Below, piece after piece: positions 36,186 to 47,503 of a stretch of DNA of 64,000 bases. The DNA comes from Larix kaempferi (taxonomy: Eukaryota; Streptophyta; Pinopsida; Pinales; Pinaceae). Location of the stretch: positions 37,274,501 through 37,338,500 of the forward strand of contig BSBM01000372.1 in the NCBI GenBank assembly GCA_027924585.1. The letters run 5' to 3'. Below the pieces are notes generated by a model. That model was not told where the DNA came from. It did no database searches and saw nothing but the letters and a program-made list of their open reading frames with translations. Both the position numbers and the translations under genes were made by a program. Numbering within the stretch: position 1 is the first letter of the stretch; every line of letters starts with the position of its first letter.

Positions 36186-37846
36186 CATTCAGCTCATGAT
36201 ATGCTCTTAGTGGTAGAAATAGTAATACTTTGAATGCAAAATTCACTGAAAGAATTTCAACTCTTGGATTCTTCATTTGAGTAAAGGAGACCCCATTTAG
36301 ATATCAAAGACTAGGACAAGGGATGGAAAACTTCTTCCCCCTCCTACTCTTTGATCACCAAATATCTTTCTTCCTTCTTTCATGACCCCATGCCCTCTCT
36401 CTTGAGCAACTAGGCAGTTGTCAAGAGATTAATCACTTTCATTTAGCCACTCAACACATTTTATTTTCTTCTTAAGTCTTTGATTTTAAATCTGGAATTT
36501 ATTATTAATCTCACACAAGTTTGAGCAAAAAATAATTTATTTATAAGTTGATGCTATTTCATGGTAAATTTTACAATGTGGTAATCTTTTGTTTGATAGT
36601 TACAAATTGAATTTAAGTGAGGTTTATGTTATTTCCATATTTGTTTAGCCCAATTTATTCACGGCATTAACTTAAGCTAATTATTTAATTGTTGTAGAGT
36701 TGTTTCCTTTTAGCTTATATTTAGTACTCTTAATAGTTTTACATGATGCAATTTTTAGATCTAGGGTTATTTAACATGCTTTATTGGCACAATTACTTTC
36801 ACTCACTAAGATCTGAAATCTAAATCCAAGTAGCTAAATACACCTAATTGCTATTCATTTCAAGCAACTATTTACTTGTCTTTTCAGCACTTTGCAATTA
36901 ATTTTAATTATCTAAGTTGTCAGAATTTTTGTCTTTAACCACATAATAACAGCTCTATTATATTGGTTAATCAACATTGTTTCTACATTGCAAGTCATTT
37001 CTGAGAATGGTGTAACTCGATAAGAGTTCGTGATTATAAAGTTCCATTTTTTAGTTCAAATTTTAAATACGTTTTCAATTTGTTTTTTTAAATCAGCACT
37101 CTAGATGGTTTCACTACTCTATCATTGGTTTAAAGAAAGCTCCTATTCAATTGTTTTTTCTTTTGGTTAAAATTTCAAAATTGAACTCATCACTATAGTC
37201 TATAACATCAGCTTTGTTGAGATCAATACTTCATGAAATACACTTCACATGGTTCATATCATTTTTCATTTCATGGTTCCTGATCATTTCTAATGGCAAC
37301 GAGTCCCTATATTTCCTTGGCAAATTCACTCAAATATTGTGGTCGTTACTTTGACTTGTTATCATTTCATTTCTAGCAATACTCAATGGTTTATGGTCCA
37401 TGTATAATAAACATATGAGTTATTTCTTGAATCTTTAAGATCTTTAATATTCTAACTCATTAACTCTTTAACCATAAATTCATCCACAATCCTGCCATAT
37501 CTCTTGACTTAGTTGCTTTAGGAAGACCCCCCTTAGTGGTTTATCCAAACCAATATAACTGAATTGAAGCCGTAATAGATGACAGCTACACTATTTCCAT
37601 ATTTGCACTTGGCTAGAGTCCTTGCATTTAGGGTGTTAGTTTTTGTGGCGACACTACCCTAAAGACTCCTCCCTTGAGCTAGAGAAGAGCTACTCTAAAA
37701 AGCAGAAGAGGGTCAGGTGTGGTGACATTTGCCTCCCTCTTGTTTCCATAAGCCATAATTGATGTTAGGGATTTAATCTCAAGATGTTCGTTTGTGTGAT
37801 AACAAGCAATGAACAGGTTGGTAGCACATTGATGGGAGGATTGTTT
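36186..37846. other. gene-free AT-rich stretch
   Basis: No open frame with recognisable homology. This is host sequence for L6 on the left and S3 on the right, probably old repeat or intronic DNA. Confidence 0.4.
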
Positions 37847-39011
37847 TGTTAAAATCTGAGCTTAACTCAGCCCAAACACTTAGCACAACTCTGTTATCAA
37901 TCTTCAACAGTCATAAAACCCAACACATATCACATGCATATAAATTTCATGCCTCTGTATGCTGATATACTGTAACTAAGTAAACTTAGCATCGGAAATA
38001 AACAAAGAACAGCAGTCTGTAATAAACATTTTCACTTAGGAAATTTGGTCAAAGACCCTGGGAAAACCCCCCAAGGGGAAAACCAGTCAAGAGAGTATTT
38101 ATTGCACTTCTTAAGAAACATTTACAGAGGGTATAACAGCAGTTAAGAATCAGCAGAAAGTACACAGTACTTTTTCAGTCACTGTGCATCTATTTCTTGG
38201 AAACTGTGCCAAAGAAATTTACAGTCAACGGGCCCAATCACTTCCATAGAAAAACAGTGTCAGTTTTCTATAATGCAACCTGTAGAATACACTTTCTCTA
38301 ACAGCAGAACCACATCTTGAAATATGTGCAAAACAGAAGTCTAATGTACAGCAGAATTCACCTCGAAGTTTGTGCCCACTTGGCTGCCTCGATTTCAGAG
38401 CTGTACGGCCTCACTGTCACAGGCTACAGCTGTACTGCCTCTCTCTCTTCTGCAATGCAAACTCTCTTTCAGCTGTAGACTTCCTTGGAAAACATGCTCT
38501 TCACCTTGGGAAATGTGCTCTACTTCTTTGTTGCTGATATGCGCTGATCTTCTCCAGGGATGTGTTCCCAATGCCCATCACATTGAGAAATGCATCCTCT
38601 CTGTCCAGCCTCCTGTCCCTTTCCCTTTCTCAGCCCCTAGCTCTCTTGACTCTCGTGCCCTTCTCCCTTCTCCTCAAACTCCTCTCCCTTGAAATTCGAG
38701 CCACCCTCCAAAGACTATTGGAATGTGTGTCTAAACTCTCCTACTTCTCCTTTTATTAATGGTGAGAATGACTTTCTCTCTTCACTTTCCCAATTGACTT
38801 CGTCTCCACACTCCCAAGTGACTCTTCACTTTCCATGGGTAAGACAAATTACACTTTATGAAATAAAAATCATTTTTCACTCACAACTTTAATAAAAGCT
38901 CACATTAAATTTATAACTCTAAAGTTAATGACTAGGAAAGTCACCTAGGTCCTTTCTACATGCCTAGACACCAAGCAATGTAGAAGACCTTCATCACTAC
39001 AAATTTCAACA
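37847..39011 (-). mobile_element. S3: solo LTR of family S, TSD TGTTT
   Basis: On the minus strand it starts TGTTGAAATTTGTAG at 39011 and ends GATTTTAACA at 37847. TGTTT flanks both ends (37842-37846, 39012-39016). Its length is 1165 bp. It carries the family landmark GGTTTTCCCCTTGGGGGG (about 38068-38085) and CGAAGTTTGTGC / GTACGGCCTCACTGTC text matching S2 and S4 in reverse. No PBS follows, so it is a solo LTR. A Pro/Leu/Ser-rich open frame on the plus strand inside it is not a gene. Confidence 0.87.
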
Positions 39012-39665
39012 TGTTTTTTGCTTTTATTCCGAAAATACATTGTTGTGGACAAAGCTAGAAGTGAAGAAAAAACAACAAGTGAGAAAGAGAGGAATTGATC
39101 AGCAGTAGGAAGGAGAAAAACAAGCTTGTAGAGAAACAGATTTGAGACAACAGACTGAAACAAATTGTGGAATGGAAAAGAGGCAGATGGACGAAAGAAG
39201 ATGCAGCACGGGAGAGAATGAGATGTCACAGCAGAGACTTTGAGGAGCGTAATAATCTCATACTACTTGGTCCACACATGCACAGGGTAACAATAGAATA
39301 TAATTGAGTTAGTATATTTGTATTTCATGCTACATACAACAAATGATGTTATGTAGTCAAGGAACTGCAAAATATATATGAAGATAGTCAGATAGAAGAG
39401 ACATAACCCCACATGAACGACTAATTATATGTGTATAGTGTTGTGTATATATTGAGTTACAAAACAAAAATCCCAGTATAAGAGCAAAGAGCTCCATCAT
39501 AACCAGCTTCTAGGTGAGATTAAAAGATCCAAATCAGCAGGGCAAGGCCAAATAAAGAATGGAATCTAAAAAAAAAAACTTGCTTTCATAATTAAAATCT
39601 TGTACTTCAACAAAAAAAATTAAAATAGAAGCATACAAACACATTTTAGCAGATTCCTGAGAAGC
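39012..39665. other. gene-free stretch next to the host gene fragment
   Basis: No coding signal seen. It is likely 3' flank or intron of the minus-strand gene at 39.7-41.7 kb. Confidence 0.35.
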
Positions 39666-39774
39666 TTATCCATAGGCTTTCATCATTCTTGACTCCCTTG
39701 CAAGATCGATTGCAAAGGGAAGACATGCAAAGTAGCCAAGGCCCAAGAAAACTACAAATATCATCAAAGGTAAT
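39666..39774 (-). CDS. candidate terminal exon with membrane-type peptide
   Basis: On the minus strand, after a plausible acceptor TATTTTAG at 39775, one frame from ATG at 39764 gives MIFVVFLGLGYFACLPFAID, then LARESRMMKAYG and a stop at 39666. That is one hydrophobic segment and a short basic tail. The phase-0 frame expected from the upstream exon at 40141 is also open here but less protein-like. It may therefore be a separate gene end, an exon reached through an unseen exon, or chance. I do not recognise the family. Confidence 0.3.
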
Positions 39775-40140
39775 CTAAAATACAAAAGACAACAATCTCA
39801 AACAGAACTTTGACTGTATTACTTCTATGATTGACTAATACAACATAAACTATAACTGGAAATCGACAGTGTCAAAGTGGTCTTAGAAACATAGAAAGCC
39901 TCCCTCTGACGCAGACGTTTTATAGCAGTTCCAGTGCTAAGGTCACAATGTCGAATAGAGTGAGTTTACCTATGATCACTTTAAAACTTACCAAAATTGA
40001 ATTAAAACTACATAAATAGTATCCCAAAGATATCACTCTACTATAACTACCAGAAGATATTATTTCAATAAGTCTTCAATCATAAAAGGATTTCATCATT
40101 TTAAACAGTAAACTGATAGTTTTACCAATGCCATACTCAC

Positions 40141-41664
40141 CTTAATTGGGCCAGATTTCCCATCTTCACCAGCTAGCGGATCCCCCATTACTCCACCACT
40201 GAACACTCAAAATAAGTGGTTGAGGTAAAATGTGCATTAAGAAATGCTACAGAGAAAATATTATGCATCCCACAACAAAAAAATTATCTTCTAAAGCAGA
40301 GGGAACCAAAGAATTAGTGGAATGCAATATACAAATAGCAAGAATAAATATTAAAACAATGAGTCTCATTTGCCTGTTCAATTACTTAGAGGAATGCATA
40401 TTGCTTTCTGAAAGTGCATGCTAACCTTTGAGCGATGTCACTTGAACCTGGCATTTTCACAGTCTCACCCACCCCTGTGTGTGTGCAGTTGTGACAAACA
40501 TGTGTAAAGATGTATAAGAATTTATGTACATTGTAGGTAGATTTGCAGTACATATCTGTGTGTAAAAAGCAGCATAAATGACCTATACACGTTCATGTGA
40601 CATCTAATAAGGTGTATCAAGCAATTCAAACCATCTGCAAAGGTGATCCGAAACAAATAACATAAAAAGACTGCACAACTAATTTCAACCACAATAAAAG
40701 TTATTCTGGTTTCCTGCTAGTCACACGTTGCCATTAATGTAAACGTTAGTGCATACTGCCATATGCATTTTAATATCCATCCTCAACAGATTCAAAACAC
40801 ATTATCACATGTTTCAAAATAACCATAATATCGACATTAGTGTTACAAAATTTGCCAAGTTTAACCAGGACTCATGGATCAAACCAGGCTCAGACCATGA
40901 AATAGGCTTAGTTAATCCGGCCATGAGTCAAACTCGATGCCACCAAGTCTGACTCACTAGCTGTGAATTTGATTTGCGAGCACTCACAGATCAAAGTTCA
41001 AACACTGACCTGCGAGTACTCACCAATGTTGACAGGTTAACAAATCTGACTCGCAACCTGTCAGAAAATTGGTGGGGCCTGTTTATATGACTCAAATGAC
41101 AGGAAAAACTTAGTGGACCCTGTTTGTATTAACATAGTTTTTCAAGTTTTTAAAAAGTCAAACTCAAACTCTTACTCTCCCAACTCACTGATTTTTTCAC
41201 CAATCTGAATTTTGTAACACTGATCGATATAAATTCATGATCTTACTAGCTAACATCAATAAGTGCACATGAGCATACCATCATCATCAAACATTCCCGG
41301 CACACCAATTGGCCCCCTAATTCTTTTATCGTAGGGTCCATAGCCTCCATCATCTGCATAGAAAACATTAAAATGCTTAACTAATCTACTTCCTTTTCTG
41401 CTTGTATTTCATTAACTAAAAGGAATCCAAACTTTACCAACTAATATTAACACAAAGATCTAAAGATATATTCAACATAACCCTAGTTCAAGCACTAGTA
41501 TGCTAACATATTTACACACATAGACAATAGCATCCTTTTAAAGCAATAGTTGAAACAGTATAGTGGAAACATTTTTTACCTGCTCCTGATCTTTTTATTC
41601 GAGAATTTGCTCTTGCAAGCTCAATGTGAAGAGTTGCTCCTGTCTCAGGATCAAATGTCAATCC
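40141..41664 (-). CDS. RNA-binding protein (RRM) gene fragment, four exons
   Basis: Four minus-strand exons with GT-AG borders keep one frame: 41580-41664, 41279-41353, 40426-40474 and 40141-40198. Exon 1 reads GLTFDPETGATLHIELARAN, then SRIKRSGA. This is the last strand and tail of an RRM in the style of plant two-RRM proteins (nuclear-speckle/RBPMS/Whi3-like). The next exons give DDGGYGPYDKRIRGPIGVPG and an acidic, Gly-rich linker ending GEDGKSGPIK. Junction phases fit at all three introns: G|AT, G|GG and AG|T. Donors are GTAAAA, GTATGC, GTTAGC and GTGAGT. Upstream RRM exons and a second RRM are not seen, so this is partial or a truncated copy. The introns are 226, 804 and 227 bp, and the middle one holds a hAT MITE. 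The product would bind RNA in the nucleus (inference). Confidence 0.62.
40838..41222. mobile_element. hAT MITE 1 in the RRM gene intron, 8-bp TSD
   Basis: The ends TAGTGTTACAAAATT and AATTTTGTAACACTG are inverted copies with one terminal change. TSDs are ATCGACAT (40830-40837) and ATCGATAT (41223-41230), 7 of 8 matching. The size is 385 bp with no coding capacity. The interior is rich in ACTCR and GACTCG words. An 8-bp TSD and a CAGTGTTAC terminus fit the hAT superfamily. Confidence 0.75.
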
Positions 41665-42169
41665 CTATTCACATACAATAGTTTGCTACACTTCAGAGTA
41701 TAAACCAATAAAATGTCAAATCAAAAAAGCAGAACAAAGACATAGAAGCTACTAATTTGTGGATTGAACTGCTGAATCACACAGCATATACTATAAACAG
41801 ATACAAGGTCGGATCAAAGGCAGGCAGAAGAATATATAGCAGCTACTAGTTTGTCACCCTATACCATGAGTCTAGGAAACAGGAAGTCAAAAAAAAAAAA
41901 CTCAGGCTGACTCTGTTCAGATGTATGTATTTTAATCAAGGAACCAGAGATTCTGTTGAGATTAAATGTAAATTTGAATGAAGACACAGAAAATAGATTA
42001 TCAATATCTCATATGGGGCAATACAGACCTTTTCTCTATCTCTTTCTACTAAGAATGTAGATTTTCAGAGCTTGTATACCATGGGTAATTTTGATATGAG
42101 TGAATGTTTGAAATCATTAGATTGCATTATAATGCATTATAACTATTTTCCTAATTTATACGGCAAAGG

Positions 42170-42345
42170 TAACTTATTGATCGCAATGAATGGCTTAAAC
42201 AATTATATGACATATTGATATGAAGTTATGAACACAATACCCACAAAGCCAAAAGATACATAACTTATTCATCACAGTGAATGGCTTAAACAATTATATG
42301 ACATATTGATATGAACAAAATACTAGCAAAGCAAAAAGACACTTA
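42170..42345. repeat. 91-bp tandem duplication
   Basis: TAACTTATT...GAATGGCTTAAACAATTATATGACATATTGATATGAA occurs at 42170 and again from 42261, with a few changes. No associated element is recognised. Confidence 0.75.
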
Positions 42346-42416
42346 GACACAAGAATTATAATTTATTAAGGAGCAAATATGCAAGTATGAGAACAGGATT
42401 GTTCAAAGCTTCAAAC

Positions 42417-43338
42417 CATAGTAGCATAAATCTAGTACGATACAGATACGAATACGATTCGATACGGAAAATATACGTAACGAAAAAATCTAGTACGGTA
42501 AAAATACAATAGTAGGTTGCTTGTAGATTAAAAAAATACGCTTGCAATCAACTTTATTTTTAGAAATTTCACCCATTAAAAATCGCATTTTTAAAAATCT
42601 ATATAGAATGATATATTATATAACACAAAACTTAAAAGTTATAAAATCCATACCTAAATTTGTTTATCACAAATAATTAATAATCATACAATTATTTCAT
42701 ATTTACTTTACAAATAAAATTATTTTCTTTTAAGTTCTGGATAATTTAATTGTCCCAACCTCCCATTCTCTATAAACACAGATGGGATTGTCATTTCAAA
42801 TCAATACATGTATTCCTTCAGCACAAGACTTGTATCAAGCCCATGCACAGATATGAAGGTATAATCAAGAGAAACATGATATAAATCAGTATGCAGATCT
42901 TTGGTAATATAAAATGCATAATATGTGTTGTCCCATCTATGAGAGTATTTCCACGCAGCCTGAGGGTATGTGCAACCTCATGATATTTCATGCACAGCGT
43001 GTGGCACTGAATCGAATCAATTACTTATCAATAAGATATGTCAGTTTCATAGATGGGATGATTGAACACGCATCCTAGGATATCGCCATTGAATATATGC
43101 TACGGTACTTGTTCGCGTCCCGATATTATTAATATCAGATTCAACTCAGATTGATCGTTGGGTTAATTTGTCGGCGAGTACCCTATCCATATTACATATC
43201 GGATTGAACTGGTATTGATAGCTGGGTTAACTTGCTGACCAGTACCGTATTCGTATTAGATCGAACATTCGCCGATTTTCTTACTACTTCCAAATTTCCG
43301 TACAGGAAAGTCCAATACAGTCGAATTATGCTACTATG
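42417..43338. mobile_element. hAT-like non-autonomous element 2, 8-bp TSD
   Basis: The ends are CATAGTAGCATAAATC and GAATTATGCTACTATG, inverted. TSDs are CTTCAAAC (42409-42416) and GTTCAAAC (43339-43346), 7 of 8 matching. Its 922 bp include many TACGATACG/GTACGGTA-like words near both ends and no transposase. Superfamily assigned by TSD length and the CA start. Confidence 0.7.
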
Positions 43339-43479
43339 GTTCAAACTGTACACATGTTGTACTCTCGTGTGTGTGTGTGTGTGTAGTACAAAATTGTAGG
43401 GAGACTGATCAATTTAGAATAAGTTACCCAAAAGCGATGAGGATAAAATACAAAATAAAAACATAAAAATGTAATACGT

Positions 43480-44264
43480 GTCCCTTGTTCACACGTATTC
43501 GCTGGACTAAGTCTCATCAATTCCTCGCTGCTGAGAGGAAATAATCCTGATTTCCGCTGAAGATGGGGAAACTGCTGCTCAGGTGTTGACATAGACAACC
43601 ACTTGGCTTGAGTGGGCAAAGTACCTTTGCATCCCACCAAGTCAGTGTTGATTTGATTATGCCTAGTGGGTATGGTGTGAACATCAAGAAGAACATCTTC
43701 GAGAAGGAGAGACTGAAAATCTGGAATTGTGGCCTCCAGATGTGTGACTGGAATAGATTCATCCAAGTGAGGTGGCTTAGACAACTTCAAGTCGCTGACA
43801 TTCACCACATCATGGATGCCAAGCAGAGGTGTGAACTCCAGGTTGAAGGCATTAGGACCCATTTGTTGTATGATGGTTTAAGGACCATACCAAATGGCCT
43901 TGAGCTTGTGATGTAACAGATTTTTGAAGAGCTGCTTATCCAAATGAAGTGCCTTATACTTTGTCTGTGTTTGTTGAAGAATGTCATGAACCCTGTTGTG
44001 GATCTTGCCCAAGAAGCTTTGTCTTGCTCCTCCAAGAACTTTGTTGTGGATCTTGGATGTGAAGGAAGCTGGGAGAGAAACTGGAATCTCATAAGGAGAA
44101 AACAGTTGAAATCCAAACCAGACATTATAAATAAGAGTACCCTGTAGAGACATGAGTAGCTCTGTTGTAGCTAGCTGCAAAATATGTAGGGACTGATCTC
44201 ACCATTTGTTCTGCTGGAGGTAGATGCGAAGAGTAATAACCAAGGTTCTGTTTAAACCAATGTT
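43480..44264 (-). pseudogene. Ty3/gypsy integrase tail with chromodomain-like end
   Basis: Reading leftward on the minus strand: NRTLVITLRIYLQQNKW (end of the integrase core, near 44250), SPYEIPVSLPASFTSK, VHDILQQTQTKYKA, then after a frameshift NAFNLEFTPLLGIHDVVNVS and DLKL. The tail is GTLPTQAKWLSMS...QQFPHL, which resembles the C-terminal chromodomain-like segment of plant chromoviruses. Stops and frameshifts break it. The upstream core is cut off near 44262 where a CAATGTTTTAAAACTCGG end begins. It is not from the same copy as element P: different strand and different motifs. Confidence 0.65.
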
Positions 44265-44629
44265 TTAAAACTCGGACATGGACTCGGAATCAGCCAAGGG
44301 TCAACTCAGACTCGGCTCTGACTCAAACTGGTTTGAATTTTGTGACTCAGTTTACTAAAAATATTTAAATATTAAAATTTTAATTTTTCTAAAGAATAAA
44401 AAAAAATTAAAGATTTCACAACCATGATTCCAAACCATTAAAGACAAAATATGCAAACTCTACTCATGTATATACCATGTAAAGCTGAATATATCAAAAT
44501 GGCACGAGTGCAGTACATATCTGAAACAAAATACATAATTAACGAGGCTCTAAATGGCCTCTAGAGTCCAAAAAAGCTACAAGATATTGGCCTACTAGAC
44601 TACTACATACCAGTGACACTGATCAACAT

Positions 44630-45571
44630 CAATGTTACAAAAACCGGACCGGTTTAGGCAAAACTGGCCGGTTAGACCGGTTCCGGCACCTTTCCGGTCC
44701 GGACCGGCCCTTCAAACCGTTTTTGGCCGGTTTTGTCCTGAACCGGCCGGTTTAGTCACCGAACTGGTCAAAACCGGCCGGTTCAGGACAAAACTGGTTT
44801 TGCAGAAAAAACCGGCCGGTACAGGAAACTTCTTTTTTTTTTTTTTGAAAGGCAAGTGGGTGGGGGAAATTGTCCACGTGGTATATACATGTACTTCATC
44901 TTTATATGTATATATGAAAATTTCAACAGTCTGAAATTGTCTTACTGTAGATTTGATTTTCAGCAGTCTGCAATTGTCTTACATGTTGAAGTGACAAGAC
45001 AAATAGCGGAGTGATCAACGATGTTGAGATGGACAAAGTTAGGGCTTGTACGTGCTCACGCAACACATAAGCAACTTTTTGCCCAATTACATCTATCTTG
45101 TACAAGTATATTTTGTATTTTTGTCTTGGTTAATCTTCGATTGTTGAAAAGCATTTTGGAGTGAAAGTTGGTGATGGCATCAAACAATTCACTTGTCCAC
45201 TATGATTGTTGAGGAAGTTTGAGGCAATTCTTACTGGTGGGAAACTTGAAACAAAATGAATATCCTAAAAGGATCTTAGCTTACACCATCTAAGATGCAA
45301 GACCAGTAGATGTTTGATTCAGACATGTATTGCACTCAGTGCCAACTGCTATTTTGGTTCTGTGCACTCTTATTTGATATATAAATGAGTTACTTTTCAT
45401 ATTTTGTGTATAATGGTTTGAATGCACATGGATGCACATGAATATATATATAATTTTTCAAAATTTGAATATTTTATGTATTTTTGGTGATCCGGTTTTT
45501 TTTCCGGTTTTGGTCCGGTTCCGGTCCGATTCTGGTTCACAGGGTCGGTCGGTTCGGTTTTTGTAACATTG
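44630..45571. mobile_element. hAT element 3, AACCGG-rich, perfect 8-bp TSD
   Basis: The ends CAATGTTACAAAAACCG and CGGTTTTTGTAACATTG are perfect 17-bp inverted repeats. ATCAACAT flanks both sides (44622-44629, 45572-45579). It is 942 bp long. The first 190 bp and last 70 bp are packed with ACCGGTT, GGCCGG and GGTCCGG words. No transposase is encoded inside it, so it is non-autonomous. Confidence 0.88.
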
Positions 45572-45639
45572 ATCAACATGATCAAACTCATCACCACTGC
45601 TGGAAATGGGATCCTCGGCATCAGCTATAAGACCATCCT

Positions 45640-46757
45640 CTGGCTCAAAGTCATCGGATTCATCAGACTACTCCTTCATTTGGATCCTAATCCAAATGAA
45701 GCCACCCAAACTCATCATCTGCATCAATATCATAATTAGGATCAAACTTTGTCTGTTGGGTCTCCTTTGCCCATTCTGAAATTGGATCAATATCATTAAA
45801 CACAATTGGATCCGTATCAAGTTTTTTGTTCACTCGCTGGTTGTGCCTTAAAGGTCGTACTACACGAAGACAAGATCATTTAACCATTTTTGTTCCAAAC
45901 GGTTCCTCGTCTTCGTGTGAACTGCTCAAAGACAGACTAATTGCACCCACACCAAGAAGCACTACAAGTTTGACTCGGGACTCAAAGTGCAAATTTTTGC
46001 AATTGAGGACATTGGCTACCAAATGACTCCCACCAATGTGTTGCAAAGACAAAGTTTGTTCAACAAATTAGATTGTGACTTTGGCTAAAAACTCACGTAT
46101 ATAAAGTTTAAAGCTTTAAACAACTAAATAAAATTTCAGAATTTTTACCTAGTTGGTCCACATCTCTTGCAACCTTTGCCAGGGTTTTGCTGCAAGTACC
46201 TGTGGCTCTAGTAAAAGCATCGATTGGTCGGTGAATTTCCAGTTGCTCATTCTCATTAAGGACAATTTGTTCTAGGCACTCGTACAATCCATATTTGACT
46301 TCACCAGTTTGATCTTCTCCTAACTGAGCTCATAGTGATACATTGGTTTCAAGAAATACCCAACTGCATCTATAGGGGAATGGAGTTGATTGTTCAAGAT
46401 GTTATCAATGATCTCCCAAATAGGCCCATACTTAGCTACTAATATCCTTGTATGTTGCTTTATCTGCTCCTTTGCATGGTCTATAGCCTCATAAATGTAA
46501 CCCATGGCCAATTTTCCCCATCTAATAACAACATAAGGGGATCGACAATTTTCACAACCTCTGTTGCTTTTTTCCAAAAAGTGCTCTCACAAACTTTATT
46601 TTTGGTGTCTTTTCCACCTTGTGTGCGGTACCACAGAGATCCATTCCATTCATCATTTGACAACATCTTTTTCAAGTTTCGTGCTTGGGAAAGCAAAGAG
46701 TGCAATGTTAGGAAGTGAGTCGCAAACGTCATGATGGTAGGCCTAACAAGTTCCATG
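45640..46757 (-). pseudogene. hAT transposase C-terminal pseudogene
   Basis: On the minus strand, 46756 leftward gives FATHFLTLHSLLSQARNLKK, DEWNGSLWYRTQGGKDT and STFWKKATEVVKIVDPL. After a frameshift comes MGYIYEAIDHAKEQIKQH...YGPIWEIIDN...PMYHYE, which is the catalytic-to-insertion region of plant hAT transposases. Near 46000 comes SQTCSAS and FEQFTRRRGTVWNKN, the hAT dimerisation tail, with stops and at least two frameshifts. There is no intact frame. It lies just beyond hAT element 3 and may be the remains of a larger element that element 3 entered. Confidence 0.7.
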
Positions 46758-47279
46758 TTCTTGGTGTTTTTTCCTCATTAGGTTCTATTAGAGCTTGATT
46801 TAGCACTTAGGTGGGAATGTCCTAAGTTACTCCTAACCCACTAGTGCTATCAAGAGCAACTTTGGAATGAAGCACCACTGTCACCGCAGTGCTAATTTCC
46901 CACTTTTAGGCCACCATCTCTCAAGTCCAAGTGAGGCTTCCCTATAGATTGATCTGGATTTGGTGTAGAGAGATCTAAAGGAAATGAAATTAACTTAATT
47001 AAGATGTGTGTTGTGTATTCCTTAGTTGATTACCCAAATAAGTATTCAATCATTCAATATGTGCAATATCCAATAGATCAAACACTTAGAAATTACTTGA
47101 TCAAGAGTATGAGATAATATGAACCATGAACATTAGGCAATAACAAGTGTGAGAGATAGATACAAGCAATAAATCATAAAATATTAAGAACAAGATCCTC
47201 AAATAAATAAGTTCAATGCCATGTGTAACATGCATCCACAAATGTTGAGCAACGGTTGTGTGTAAAATATTTTTGTCTT
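46758..47279. other. gene-free spacer between hAT and LINE
   Basis: No feature is recognised. It could hold the upstream part of the hAT copy or the target DNA of the LINE. Confidence 0.35.
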
Positions 47280-47503
47280 TCATCTGCAGCCACCGAGTCA
47301 TGCTCCTCAGCCACCGAGACGTGCTCCTTGCAACCTCACCATCCGTGCTCCTACCAGGCCTAAGCAACCTCCGAGGCGTGCTGCCTTTGTGTGAACCTGA
47401 GCTCGCCGAGGATGAACGTTGGGCCTTGAGAAAAGTGTTGAGCTCTGACCTACCTCACGCTTGCTGAGCAGATCCTACTCCTCTTTATCTTTGCCACCTC
47501 CCA

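Noticed and set aside
38372-38692. 106-codon frame on the plus strand
   Set aside because: It lies antisense within solo LTR S3; Ser/Leu/Pro-rich with no homology.
43360-43385. GTGTGTGT run as a functional microsatellite
   Set aside because: Too short (about 10 units) to be remarkable.
44632-44934. 100-codon frame rich in Arg/Pro/Phe
   Set aside because: It is the ACCGG repeat array of hAT element 3 read as protein.
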